This document shows positions 18,848-27,173 of a stretch of DNA of 64,000 nucleotides, in pieces. The notes under the pieces are model-generated. The model was not told where the DNA came from. It was given only the letters and a program-made list of their open reading frames with translations, and ran no database searches. The stretch is taken from NCBI GenBank assembly GCA_963730325.1, contig CAVSRC010000005.1, forward strand, positions 62,001-126,000, written 5' to 3'. This DNA comes from CAVSRC01 sp963730325. GTDB taxonomy: Bacteria; Pseudomonadota; Alphaproteobacteria; Rhizobiales; Kaistiaceae. Numbering within the stretch: position 1 is the stretch's first letter; every line of letters starts with the position of its first letter. The position numbers and the translations under genes are program-made.

Positions 18848-20464
18848 ATGGCCATCAAACCGGCATCCTCGCCCCTTCCCGATCGCGTTCCCCTGCGTCG
18901 CGCCCTTCTCTCCGTCTATGACAAGACCGACCTCGTCGAGCTCGCCCATAGCCTCACCCGCCGCGGCGTCGAGCTCGTCTCCACCGGCGGCACCCGCGCT
19001 ACGCTGACCGCCGCCGGCATCGCCTCGCGCGACGTCAGCGACGTCACCGGCTTCCCCGAGATCATGGACGGCCGCGTCAAGACGCTGCATCCGGCGATCC
19101 ACGGCGGGCTGCTCGGCGTGCGCGACGATGCCGGCCATGCCGCCGCCATGGACGAGCACCAGATCGCCGGCATCGACCTGCTTGTCGTCAATCTCTATCC
19201 CTTCGAGGATACCGTCGCCTCCGGCGCCGACGAGCGCACAGCGGTCGAGAACGTCGATATCGGCGGACCGGCCATGATCCGCGCCGCCGCCAAGAACCAC
19301 GGCTATGTCGCCGTGCTGGTCGACCCGGCCGATTATGCCGCGCTCACCGCCGCGCTCGACGCCAATGACGGCGCCACCACGCTGGAGCTGCGCCGCCGGC
19401 TGGCGGCGAAAGCCTTCGCCCGCACCGCCGCCTATGACAGCGCCATCTCCGGCTGGTTCGCTTCAGCCCTCGACGACCCGCTGCCCGAATGGCGGAGCGT
19501 CGCCGGACGTCTCGCCGAGACGCTGCGCTATGGCGAGAACCCGCACCAGATGGCCGGCCTCTACCGCACCGGCGACAGCCGTCCGGGCGTCGCCACCGCC
19601 CGCCAGCTTCAGGGCAAGCAGCTCTCCTTCAACAACATCAACGATACCGACGCGGCCTATGAACTCGCCGCCGAGTTCGATCCGGACACCTCCGCCGCCG
19701 TCGCCATCATCAAGCACGCCAATCCCTGCGGCGTCGCCACCGGCGCCTCGCTCGCCGAGGCCTACAAGAAGGCGCTCCGCACCGACCCGGTCTCCGCCTT
19801 CGGCGGCATCGTCGCCCTCAACCGGCCGCTCGACGCCGAGGCGGCCGCGGAAATCATCAAGGTCTTCGCCGAGGTCATCATCGCGCCCGGCATCTCGGAG
19901 GAAGCGGCGGAGATCGTCGCCGCCAAGAAGAACCTCCGCCTGCTCGTCGCCGACGGTCTGCCCGACCCGCGCTCGCGCGCCATGACCGTGCGCTCCGTCG
20001 CCGGCGGCCTGCTCATGCAGGACCGCGACTGGGGCATGGTGGGGACAAGCGATCTCAAGGTGGTCTCCAAGCGCGCCCCGACGCCGGCCGAAATCGCCGA
20101 CATGCTGTTCGCCTGGAAGGTGGCCAAATACGTCAAGTCGAACGCCATCGTCTACGCCAAGGATCTCGCCACCGCCGGCGTCGGCGCCGGCCAGATGAGC
20201 CGCGTCGATTCGGCCATGATCGCGGCGCGCAAGGCGGAGGAAGCCGGCGCGATGGCCAAACTCGGCCATTCGCTCGCCAAGGGCGCGGTGTGCGCCTCGG
20301 ACGCCTTCTTCCCCTTCGCCGACGGACTGATCGCCGCCGCCGATGCCGGCTGCACCGCCGTCATCCAGCCCGGCGGCTCCATGCGCGACCAGGAGGTGAT
20401 CGACGCCGCCGACGAACGCGGTCTCGCCATGGTCGTCACCGGCATGCGCCACTTCCGCCACTAG
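18848..20464 (+). CDS. purH: Bifunctional AICAR transformylase/IMP cyclohydrolase
   Basis: The 538-residue enzyme catalyses the last two steps of IMP synthesis. The N-terminal MGS-like cyclohydrolase domain shows RRALLSVYDKT, STGGTRATL and GRVKTLHPAIHGGLLG. The C-terminal transformylase domain has RYGENPHQMAGLY, the catalytic IKHANPCGVATG (about residue 286 onward) and DAFFPFADG. The ATG at 18848 lies in ACCACCATG and gives the family start. Its TAG stop overlaps the TAG of the convergent TPR gene within the sequence CTAG. Confidence 0.97.
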   Translation: MAIKPASSPLPDRVPLRRALLSVYDKTDLVELAHSLTRRGVELVSTGGTRATLTAAGIASRDVSDVTGFPEIMDGRVKTLHPAIHGGLLGVRDDAGHAAAMDEHQIAGIDLLVVNLYPFEDTVASGADERTAVENVDIGGPAMIRAAAKNHGYVAVLVDPADYAALTAALDANDGATTLELRRRLAAKAFARTAAYDSAISGWFASALDDPLPEWRSVAGRLAETLRYGENPHQMAGLYRTGDSRPGVATARQLQGKQLSFNNINDTDAAYELAAEFDPDTSAAVAIIKHANPCGVATGASLAEAYKKALRTDPVSAFGGIVALNRPLDAEAAAEIIKVFAEVIIAPGISEEAAEIVAAKKNLRLLVADGLPDPRSRAMTVRSVAGGLLMQDRDWGMVGTSDLKVVSKRAPTPAEIADMLFAWKVAKYVKSNAIVYAKDLATAGVGAGQMSRVDSAMIAARKAEEAGAMAKLGHSLAKGAVCASDAFFPFADGLIAAADAGCTAVIQPGGSMRDQEVIDAADERGLAMVVTGMRHFRH

Positions 20465-22254
20465 CCGCGGTTTGTTGCGGCGCTCTCCCTGAGCGCCGCC
20501 GCCATCTCGGCGAACACGCCCTCCCAGTCGCCGCGCATGCTCTGGCGGAAGAGCCGCATGGTCGGATACCAGGGCGAGTCGGTGCCGGTCGAAAAGCCAG
20601 CGCCAGTCCGGGTCGTCGTTGAGCGCCACCCAGACGGGACGCCCGAGCGCGCCGGCAAGATGCGCCATCGCCGTGTCGGAGGAGACCACCAGGTCGAGCG
20701 CCGTCATCGCCGCCGCGATCTCCTGAATGCCGTCCGGATTGTCGGTGATCCTCTCGCCGAGCTGCTCGACGTCCATTCCCTCCGGCAGGTGATCGAGCTG
20801 GTCGAGCCCATGCACCGCCTGCAGGCTGATGAGCCGCACGCCCGGCAATGCCGCCAGCGGCGCGAAATGCTTGAGCGGCACCGAGCGCCGGTGGTCCTGG
20901 CCGTAGCGCGGATTGCCCTGCCAGACGATTCCGATGCGCGTGCCGGCCTCGCCGATCCGCTGCGCGCCACGCCGCCACCTTCTCCGGCTCCGGCGCCAGA
21001 TAGGGCACGTCGGCCGGAATGCCGTCGATCCCGGTGCCGAACACACGCGGCAGGCTCAACAGCGGTATCTGAAAGTCGAAGCCGCCGACCGCGCTCACCC
21101 GGTCGAACCATGCGACCGGCGCGGGAAACGAGCGCGGCGAGCCCGAGCAGGCTCGATTGCACCAGCACCTTCACCCTTGCCCCGCGCTCGAGAGCTCGGC
21201 TGAGGAAGCGGGCGAACTGGATCGTGTCGCCGATCCCCTGCTCGGTGAAGACCAGGATGGTCTTGCCGGCGAGGTCCTCGCCGCGCCAGCGCGGCGCCTT
21301 CTTTTCGATCGAGTCCTGCCGGCGTGCCGCGGCATCGGCGCGAAATTCGTAGGCCTCCCAGCCATGGGCGAAATCGCCGGTGGCAAGATAATATTGCGAC
21401 AGCGCCTGGCGTATCTGCATGTCGGCCGGATAGGTGCGCATCGCCTGCTCGCCGGCCGCGATGGCTTCCGCCCGCCGGCCGAGCCGCCACAGCGCCGTTG
21501 CCCGCACGAGCGCCGCCTTGCTGCCGCCGCGCCCCCGCTTGAGCAGCCCTTCGGCAAGATCGAGCGCGTCCGCCGGGCGGTCGAGTTCGGTCAGGAGCTG
21601 GCCGCGCGCCACCGCCGCGTCGGCGTCGTCCGGCCGCGCGGCGATGATGCGGTCGGTGCCGGCGAGCGCCTCGTCGAATCGCCTCAGCGAGATCAGCGCC
21701 GATACGCGTCCAAGCGCCGCTTCGCTACGGCCGGGCTCGAGCCGCATGACGCGCGCGAAATCAGCGAGCGCCGCTTCGTGGTCCTGCCGCTCCATGTGGA
21801 CATAGGCGCGCTTCAGCACCGCCTCGGCGAGGTCCGGCTTGAGCGACAGCACGCGGTCGAAGGCCTGCACCGCCTCGTCGTTGCGGCCGAGGAGCTTGAG
21901 CACGCTGCCGCTGTTGGTAAGCGCATTGACGTGGGCGGGCGCGGAGCGGAGCGCCGCCTGGAAGGCGGCAAGCGCCTCCTCCAGCCGGCCGAGCTGCTGC
22001 AGGGCGACGCCGCGATTGCTGTGCGCATCGGCGAAACCCGGTGCCAGCGCCACCGCCCTGTCGAATGCGGCGAGCGCCGGGGCGCTGGCGCCAGCCTGCA
22101 TCAGCAGCATGCCGAGCACGTTGCAGCCGGCGGGATGGGCCATCGCGGCCGGGTCGCGTTGCAGGAGATCGATGGCCTCGCGCATGCGGCCCGAGCGGGC
22201 GAGCCCGGCCGCCCGGCCGATCGCCGCTTCCGCCGCGGCGGCGGCCGGCTTCAC
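20461..22254 (-). pseudogene. Frameshifted TPR/glycosyltransferase-like gene
   Basis: A paralogue of the intact gene next to it (22251-24233), beginning at a GTG (22254) that overlaps that gene's stop in GTGA. The first 380 or so codons encode TPR repeats and the start of a GT9-like domain and are open. The reading then needs three single-base skips to keep homology: near 21135 (within about 21120-21150), near 20965 and near 20586. Each segment still aligns with the intact copy, for example WFDRVSAVGGFDFQIPLLSL, then RIGEAGTRIGIVWQGNP, then TDSPWYPTMRLFRQ. The three shifts add up to three bases, so the final frame equals the first. This is either a young pseudogene or a cluster of sequence errors. 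Confidence 0.8.
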
Positions 22255-24233
22255 GCCCGCCCTCGCGCGGCGATCTCTTCGGCAAGGGCGGCGGCGATCT
22301 CGGCGAAGACACCCGCCCAGTCGCCCTGCTGCTTCTGGCGGAACAGCCGCATGGTCGGATACCAGGGCGAATCGGAGCGCTCGGTGAGCCAGCGCCAGTC
22401 GGGATAGTCGCGCAGCGCCACCCACACCGGGCGCCCGAGGGCACCGGCGAGATGCGCCGGCGCCGAATCCGACACAATCATCAGGTCGAGATTGGCGATC
22501 ACCGCCGCCATCTCGCGGAAGCCGTCGGGATTGTTGACGAGTTCCTCGCCGAGCGTCTCCACCGTCATCCCCGCCGGCAGGTCGTCGAGCTGCTCCGTCC
22601 CCCACAGGGCCTGCATGCTGATCAGCCTGACGCCCGGCACGTCCGCCAGCGGCGCGAAACGCTTCAGCGGAATCGAGCGGAACTGGTCGCCCGGATAATC
22701 GGAATTGCCCTGCCAGCTGATGCCGACCTTGAACCCCTCATTGCCGAGGCGCGCCCCCCATTTCGCCACGCGCTCGGGATCGGCGACGAGATAGGGCACC
22801 TCGCGCGGGATCGCCGCCTCGCTGTTCGTTCCGAGAATGTAGGGAAGGCTCATCAGCGGCGCCTGGTAGTCGAAGCCGGTGCGCATGCCGATGTCGCTGC
22901 TGACGTCCATGTCGGGGAAGTTCGCCGCGAACAGCCGGCGGAGCGATTCGTGCACCACCATCGACACGCTCCCGGCGCGTGCCGCAACCAGCGGCGCATA
23001 GCGCACGAACTGGATGACGTCGCCGGCGCCCTGCTCGGAATGGAGCAGCACCTTCTTGGTCGTAGCGTCCTCACCCTTCCACAAGGGCGCCACCTTGAGC
23101 AGTTCCGGCCGGCTGAAGGCGCTGGTCTTCAGCCGCCACTCCTGCGCCGCCCAGCCCGCCTCGTAGTCGCCGCGCGCCAGCAGGATGAAGCCGCGATGGT
23201 AGCGGGCGAGCGCATCGTCCGGTTCTGCCGCGATCGCTCGGTCATAGGCGGCAACCGCCTCGTCGAGGCGGCCGACATTGCCGAGCGCAACGGCACGCGC
23301 CCGGTGCAATTCGGCGCCGGCGCCGCCGGCGCGTTCGGCCATGTCGAACGCCTTCCACGCCTCGTCGTTACGGTTGAGCTGGGCCAGCGCCATGCCGCGC
23401 GCCAGATGCGCCTCGTGCGCCTTCGGCGCCGTGGCGATGGCCACGTCCGCCGCGGCCAGCGCGTCGGCGAAGCGCCTCAGCTTCGCCAATGTGTAGGCGC
23501 GGGCGACATGCGCGGTGATGTCGGCCGGGTCGGCGGCGACAAGCCCATCGACAATCGTCAGCGCCTCCTCGGCGCGTTTGCCCTCGCGCAATATGCTGAC
23601 CTTCATCAGCAGCGCGTCGCGGTTCTCCGGGTCGCTCGCCAGAACCGTGTCGATTTCGGCGAGCCCATCCGCCACCTGGCCGACCCGGCTGTAGGCGCTG
23701 GCGGCGCCGACATGAGCGGCCGCATAGTCGGGGCGCTGGGCCAGCGCCCGGCGGAAATCGTTGAGCGCGTCGACCGCCTTGCCCTGACCGACCAGCAGCA
23801 GGCCGCGATTGACCAGCGCCTCCGGATAGGCCGGCTGCGCCTTCAGCGCCCGGTCGTAGGCGGCGATCGCATCGTCGGCACGGCGGAGGTCGCGCAATAT
23901 GTTGCCGCGGTTGAAATGCGCCGTGGCGTAATTCGGCCGGAGCGCCAGCGCCTTGTCCTCGGCGGCAAGCGCATCGGAAAGGCGACCGAGCTCCTGCAGC
24001 GCCACGCCGCGGTTGCAATGCGCCTCGGGAAAGGCGGCGGCCATGCGCACCGCCTGATCGAACTCGCGCAGCGCGTCGCGCGGCCGCCCCTGGCGCAGCC
24101 TGATATCGCCCATGATGTTGCGGCCGACCGGGTTCTTGAGCGCGCCGGCGGCCGATAGCAGCACGCCCGCCGCCTCGTCGAGGCGACCGGCCTGGATGTG
24201 CGCGACGGCGGCGCCGAGCGTGCGCTCAAGCAT
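22251..24233 (-). CDS. TPR protein with C-terminal glycosyltransferase-9-like domain
   Basis: This 660-residue protein has about ten consecutive TPR repeats (roughly residues 5-340) with typical units such as PEAHCNRGVALQELGR and TAHFNRGNILRDLRR. A C-terminal domain (about 370-655) resembles ADP-heptose/GT9-like glycosyltransferases: LHSEQGAGDVIQFVRY, VGISWQGNSDYPGDQFRS and SDSAPAHLAGALGRPVWVAL. O-linked sugar transfer or export-linked glycan assembly is inferred from the domain pair; acceptor and sugar are unknown. It overlaps its broken paralogue by 4 bases. A 15-codon frame starting at an ATG (24273) hints that the true N-terminus may lie further upstream. Confidence 0.85.
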   Translation of the reverse strand: MLERTLGAAVAHIQAGRLDEAAGVLLSAAGALKNPVGRNIMGDIRLRQGRPRDALREFDQAVRMAAAFPEAHCNRGVALQELGRLSDALAAEDKALALRPNYATAHFNRGNILRDLRRADDAIAAYDRALKAQPAYPEALVNRGLLLVGQGKAVDALNDFRRALAQRPDYAAAHVGAASAYSRVGQVADGLAEIDTVLASDPENRDALLMKVSILREGKRAEEALTIVDGLVAADPADITAHVARAYTLAKLRRFADALAAADVAIATAPKAHEAHLARGMALAQLNRNDEAWKAFDMAERAGGAGAELHRARAVALGNVGRLDEAVAAYDRAIAAEPDDALARYHRGFILLARGDYEAGWAAQEWRLKTSAFSRPELLKVAPLWKGEDATTKKVLLHSEQGAGDVIQFVRYAPLVAARAGSVSMVVHESLRRLFAANFPDMDVSSDIGMRTGFDYQAPLMSLPYILGTNSEAAIPREVPYLVADPERVAKWGARLGNEGFKVGISWQGNSDYPGDQFRSIPLKRFAPLADVPGVRLISMQALWGTEQLDDLPAGMTVETLGEELVNNPDGFREMAAVIANLDLMIVSDSAPAHLAGALGRPVWVALRDYPDWRWLTERSDSPWYPTMRLFRQKQQGDWAGVFAEIAAALAEEIAARGRA

Positions 24234-24323
24234 GCCCTGCGCCGCCTTTGCGGATCTGGAAATCCTTGCTCATGCGGTCGGCAAACTAGCCGAGCCGCCG
24301 GCAAACTGCGAGCCTTTGCCGCT

Positions 24324-24512
24324 TCAGAGCAGCGTCGAAAAGCTCGGCGCCGCCATGCCCAGCGACGTGAAGGCGCCGAGCATCAGCACCACGGTCAGGC
24401 CGACCAGCGCCGGCACCCATATGGCGATCGACAGGCCGCGACGGCGGTGTGGCAGCGGCGCGGGCTCGTCCTCCGGCCCTGCATGCGTGGTCTTTTCGTC
24501 GACGGGCATCAT
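24324..24512 (-). CDS. Small single-pass membrane protein (62 aa)
   Basis: The product has a charged N-terminal half (DEKTTHAGPEDEPAPLPHRR) and one hydrophobic helix (ALVGLTVVLMLGAFTSLG). No family is recognised. Its ATG overlaps the stop of the cupin gene before it in ATGA, so the two are probably translationally coupled and may work together at the membrane. The gene ends 90 bases before the TPR gene on the same strand. Confidence 0.6.
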   Translation of the reverse strand: MMPVDEKTTHAGPEDEPAPLPHRRRGLSIAIWVPALVGLTVVLMLGAFTSLGMAAPSFSTLL

Positions 24513-24934
24513 TTCTTCACCGGCGTTGCATCGGGGATTCCCTCGGCACCCATGTAGACGGCAAGGATGCGCACCGGCACGGCGCCGTTATTGGTGCCGT
24601 TATGCGGCCAGTTCATCGCCTCCATCAGGCTGTCGCCGGTCTTGTAGGTGCGCGTGCCCTTGTCGCCGTAATCGACCGTCAGCACGCCGTCGAGCACATA
24701 GGCGAAGAGCGGCACCGCATGCTCGTGCCAGCCGGTCTCGGTGCCCGGCGGAATGGTCACGATCGCCGCCGTCACCTTCGCCGTGCCTTCGGGATAGGCG
24801 AGCGGCTGGCCGATGATGGTCTCACCGGTCGAGATCAGCGGCGTCAGCGTGATCTTGGGCGAATACGCCTCCTCCGCCTGCGCCGAGGCGACCGGCAGCA
24901 GAGCGAGGAAGGCGAGGAGCGTGATGCGCAGCAT
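24509..24934 (-). CDS. Secreted cupin-domain protein
   Basis: The 141-residue protein has a signal peptide (LLAFLALLPVASAQA) and a single cupin barrel. The first cupin motif appears as PPGTETGWHEHAVPLFAYVLDG, with two His and one Glu/Thr position suitable for metal binding; the second is GDSLMEAMNWPHNGTNNG. Periplasmic cupins of this type are common and mostly uncharacterised. It diverges from the secreted protein at 25134, and the 199 bases between them contain a 16-base direct repeat. It is translationally coupled to the small membrane protein downstream. Confidence 0.85.
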   Translation of the reverse strand: MLRITLLAFLALLPVASAQAEEAYSPKITLTPLISTGETIIGQPLAYPEGTAKVTAAIVTIPPGTETGWHEHAVPLFAYVLDGVLTVDYGDKGTRTYKTGDSLMEAMNWPHNGTNNGAVPVRILAVYMGAEGIPDATPVKK

Positions 24935-25004
24935 GGGCAGGTCCTCCGGAACGGGGGCGGCAGGCGTCGAGATAGTACGGTCGGCCCTGCGAGCTTGTTA
25001 AGAA

Positions 25005-25041
25005 TTCCGCAAAAAGGCCGCGCAGTTCCGCAAAAAGGCCG
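25005..25041. repeat. 16-bp tandem direct repeat with 21-bp period
   Basis: TTCCGCAAAAAGGCCG occurs at 25005-25020 and again, without mismatch, at 25026-25041. The 21-base period equals two DNA turns, so a regulator could bind both copies on the same face. It lies between the divergent cupin and secreted-protein genes, 71 bases from the cupin start. The binding factor is unknown. Confidence 0.6.
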
Positions 25042-25133
25042 TCCGCCGCCACACCGGGGCGTAGGAATCCCGCCGGCCCGACGTATATATATTCAAGAAA
25101 TAGAATTTAACGTCCCAACCAGGAGCCTTTTCC

Positions 25134-25847
25134 ATGACCCCCTTTTCGCGTCTGGCCAGCGCCGCCGCTCTCACCTTGGTCTTCGCCGGCAGCGCCAGCG
25201 CCGGATCGTTTGCCGATTTCGAGGTCGCGATGCGCGGCGCCTATGGCGATTATCGCGCCGCCCTGTTCACCACCAATGCCGGCAAGCCCGATGCCGCCGT
25301 CAAGGCGGTCGCCGCCTTCCAGCAGAACTGGGCGGCGCTGATGGCGGCCAACCCCTCGGCTCCGCCGCAATATGCCGACGATCCTGCTTATGCCGAGACG
25401 CTCGCCAAGGTCGCGGCGATTGCCGACAGCGCGGCACAAGAGGTCGCCGCCGGCACGCTGCCCAAGGCCCATGAGACGCTCGAGGCGATCCGCGGTGAGA
25501 TCGGCGGCCTGCACGAGCGCAACGGCATTGTCGGCTACTCCGACCGCATGAACGCCTATCACGCCAGGATGGAAGAGGTGCTCGGCAAGGACTATGGCGG
25601 CCTCGATGCCGCCGGGCTCGGCACCCTGCGCGAGGATGCCGCGGTGCTCGCATTCCTTGCCGCCGATATCCAGGCCCACCCGCCGGCGGAAGCTTCCGAC
25701 CCCGCCTATGGCAAGCTCCTCGACGGCTTGATGGCCAGCGTCACCGCGCTTCAGGATGCGGCGCGTGCCGGCGATGCCGCGGCGGCGAAGGCCGCGCTCG
25801 GTGGCCTCAAGGTGCCCTATTCCAAGCTCTTCCTGAAGTTCGGCTGA
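25134..25847 (+). CDS. Secreted helical protein of unknown function
   Basis: This 237-residue protein starts with a clear signal peptide (ALTLVFAGSASAGS) followed by an all-helical, Ala-rich mature part. Segments FEVAMRGAYGDYRAALFTTN and LHERNGIVGYSDRMNAYHARME recall four-helix periplasmic proteins of the cytochrome c'-like or imelysin-like kind. It has no CXXCH haem motif, so it is not a c-type cytochrome. An AT-rich stretch (ACGTATATATATTCAAG) about 50 bases upstream and GGAGCC before the ATG suggest its own promoter. Function unknown. Confidence 0.75.
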   Translation: MTPFSRLASAAALTLVFAGSASAGSFADFEVAMRGAYGDYRAALFTTNAGKPDAAVKAVAAFQQNWAALMAANPSAPPQYADDPAYAETLAKVAAIADSAAQEVAAGTLPKAHETLEAIRGEIGGLHERNGIVGYSDRMNAYHARMEEVLGKDYGGLDAAGLGTLREDAAVLAFLAADIQAHPPAEASDPAYGKLLDGLMASVTALQDAARAGDAAAAKAALGGLKVPYSKLFLKFG

Positions 25848-25865
25848 AGGCCGCGCCGCACCATT

Positions 25866-25891
25866 CTCCTCCCCCCTTGCGGGGGAAGGAG
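25866..25891. terminator. Pyrimidine/purine hairpin after the secreted-protein gene
   Basis: CTCCTCCCCC pairs with GGGGGAAGGAG, with one bulge, around the loop CTTGC. It lies 18 bases after the stop at 25847. Short hairpins of this composition are dispersed in many alphaproteobacterial genomes and often act as transcript ends. Confidence 0.5.
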
Positions 25892-25959
25892 AGGGGTCGT
25901 TCGCAAGCCACGATGCGAATTGACCCGCCATGCCAACCCACCTTGGCGGCAATACTGGT

Positions 25960-25991
25960 GGTGGGTTACGCGCCCTCGGCGCTAACCCACC
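25960..25991. repeat. Dispersed palindromic intergenic repeat
   Basis: GGTGGGTTA and TAACCCACC form outer 9-base arms, and GCGCC/GGCGC form inner arms around CTC. The sequence matches a palindromic repeat that is scattered between genes in many proteobacteria. Its outer edge abuts the stop codon of the gene at 25992-26537, where the extended repeat reads GTAGGGTGGG and includes the TAG. Confidence 0.55.
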
Positions 25992-26537
25992 CTACAGCGC
26001 CCTGCCCCCTCGGCGCCGCGTCGTGATCAGCGCGCCTGCTCCAGCCAGCGCCGCCAGCATGACGAGCCAGGTGCCATAGTCGTCAAAGCCGGGTTTCAGC
26101 ACCATGTCCGCCACCACCAGGAACATGACGGCATGGTCGAACCTGACGAACCGCAGGAGCCGACGCGCGCGTTCGGCGAGCGCGTCGGACGAAGCGTCCT
26201 GACCGGCCATCGCGATCAGCTGCTCGGTCTGCGGCCGCAGGAAGACGACGCCACTGCCGAAGACCGTGGCAAAGCCGGCGAGCCCGATCAGGATCCACAA
26301 CTGCCCGAAGCCCCAGGTCATGAACGCCATGGCCAGTCCGCAGGCAACGGCAACCAGAGAGGACGGGATCGCCACGTATTTCGTGATGAACAGAACGTCC
26401 GGGAGAAACCGGACGAATTCGGCGACGTCACCCGACCGCAGGCGGCGGGCCGAAAGAACGAGAAGCGCAAAATCTCCGCCGACCCAGACGATCACACAGG
26501 CGACATGCACGGCCTTGAGGAGAGAATAGATATCCAC
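25992..26537 (-). CDS. DUF2269-family membrane protein
   Basis: The 181-residue protein has four to five membrane helices: LKAVHVACVIVWVGGDFALLVLS at the N-terminus, ATVFGSGVVFL in the middle, and VMLAALAGAGALI at the end. The HVxxVIxWVGG-type first helix is typical of DUF2269 integral membrane proteins. No function is established. It lies 27 bases downstream of an isoprenylcysteine-methyltransferase-like gene on the same strand, and both diverge from a TetR regulator, suggesting a small TetR-controlled operon. Confidence 0.8.
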   Translation of the reverse strand: MDIYSLLKAVHVACVIVWVGGDFALLVLSARRLRSGDVAEFVRFLPDVLFITKYVAIPSSLVAVACGLAMAFMTWGFGQLWILIGLAGFATVFGSGVVFLRPQTEQLIAMAGQDASSDALAERARRLLRFVRFDHAVMFLVVADMVLKPGFDDYGTWLVMLAALAGAGALITTRRRGGRAL

Positions 26538-26564
26538 GGCATTCTCCGCGATGTGCGGCTCCCT

Positions 26565-27053
26565 CTAGAGCCAGCGACGCACGCGCGCCTGGTAGTCCTG
26601 ATAGCGCGCGCCGAAGGTTGCCAGCATCCGCTCTTCTTCGAAGGGGATGACGACACGAGCCATGACGGCGACCGGCAGCGCCAGGATCACCATCGGCCAC
26701 AGAGAGCCGACCATCGCCGCCGCGCCGAGATAGGTCACGATCAGGGACAGGTACATGGGATTGCGGGAGACCCGGTATGCACCCGCCGTGACCAATACCA
26801 CCGGATCGGCAAACGGCTTCAGCGTCGTCCGCCGGATCAGGAAGCCCGCGGCGAGCGACAGCCCAAGTCCGAGGCCCGCGGCCAGGACAGCGGCGCCCGC
26901 CCAGAAGACGTCACGCGGCGTGGCGGACCGCGAAAGCGGCACGAAATGGTCGAGGAGCGCTCCCGCGCCGAAGGCAGCGGCGAACAGCAGGGGCGGCGGC
27001 ACCAACGCAAGCGGCGCCGGTCGCGACACGGTCAGGGCAGGTTGCTGCGCCAT
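26565..27053 (-). CDS. ICMT/PEMT-like membrane methyltransferase family protein
   Basis: This 162-residue polytopic membrane protein ends in the motif region AYRVSRNPMYLSLIVTYLGA followed by FEEERMLATFGARYQDYQARVRRWL. That is the characteristic RNPMYxG...E..L...FG..Y..Y...V.R pattern of the isoprenylcysteine carboxyl methyltransferase/PEMT superfamily. Bacterial members methylate small molecules, lipids or amines, and the substrate here is unknown. GGAGGGAATTTTCC precedes the ATG. It heads the unit with the DUF2269 gene and diverges from a TetR gene and its operator-like palindrome. Confidence 0.87.
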   Translation of the reverse strand: MAQQPALTVSRPAPLALVPPPLLFAAAFGAGALLDHFVPLSRSATPRDVFWAGAAVLAAGLGLGLSLAAGFLIRRTTLKPFADPVVLVTAGAYRVSRNPMYLSLIVTYLGAAAMVGSLWPMVILALPVAVMARVVIPFEEERMLATFGARYQDYQARVRRWL

Positions 27054-27151
27054 GGAAAATTCCCTCCGGTTGACCGGAATTGTTCAGGAAGCCCTTGAAA
27101 GATTTGGCAATTCCATGAGCCAGACAACTCGGATACACTGAGCATCATTTC

Positions 27152-27170
27152 AATACAGTGAGACTGTATT
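27152..27170. promoter_or_regulatory. TetR-type operator palindrome
   Basis: AATACAG and CTGTATT are perfect 7-base arms separated by TGAGA. The site ends 3 bases before the TetR start and lies about 100 bases upstream of the divergent methyltransferase-like gene. Autorepression and control of that operon are inferred. Confidence 0.6.
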
Positions 27171-27173
27171 CAA

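Noticed and set aside
19463..20460. Extension of the broken TPR gene into purH
   Set aside because: The frame runs antisense through purH with no homology. The gene's proper stop is at 20461 in the restored frame.
25134..25847. Possible c-type cytochrome
   Set aside because: The helical secreted protein has no CXXCH motif and therefore cannot bind haem in that way.
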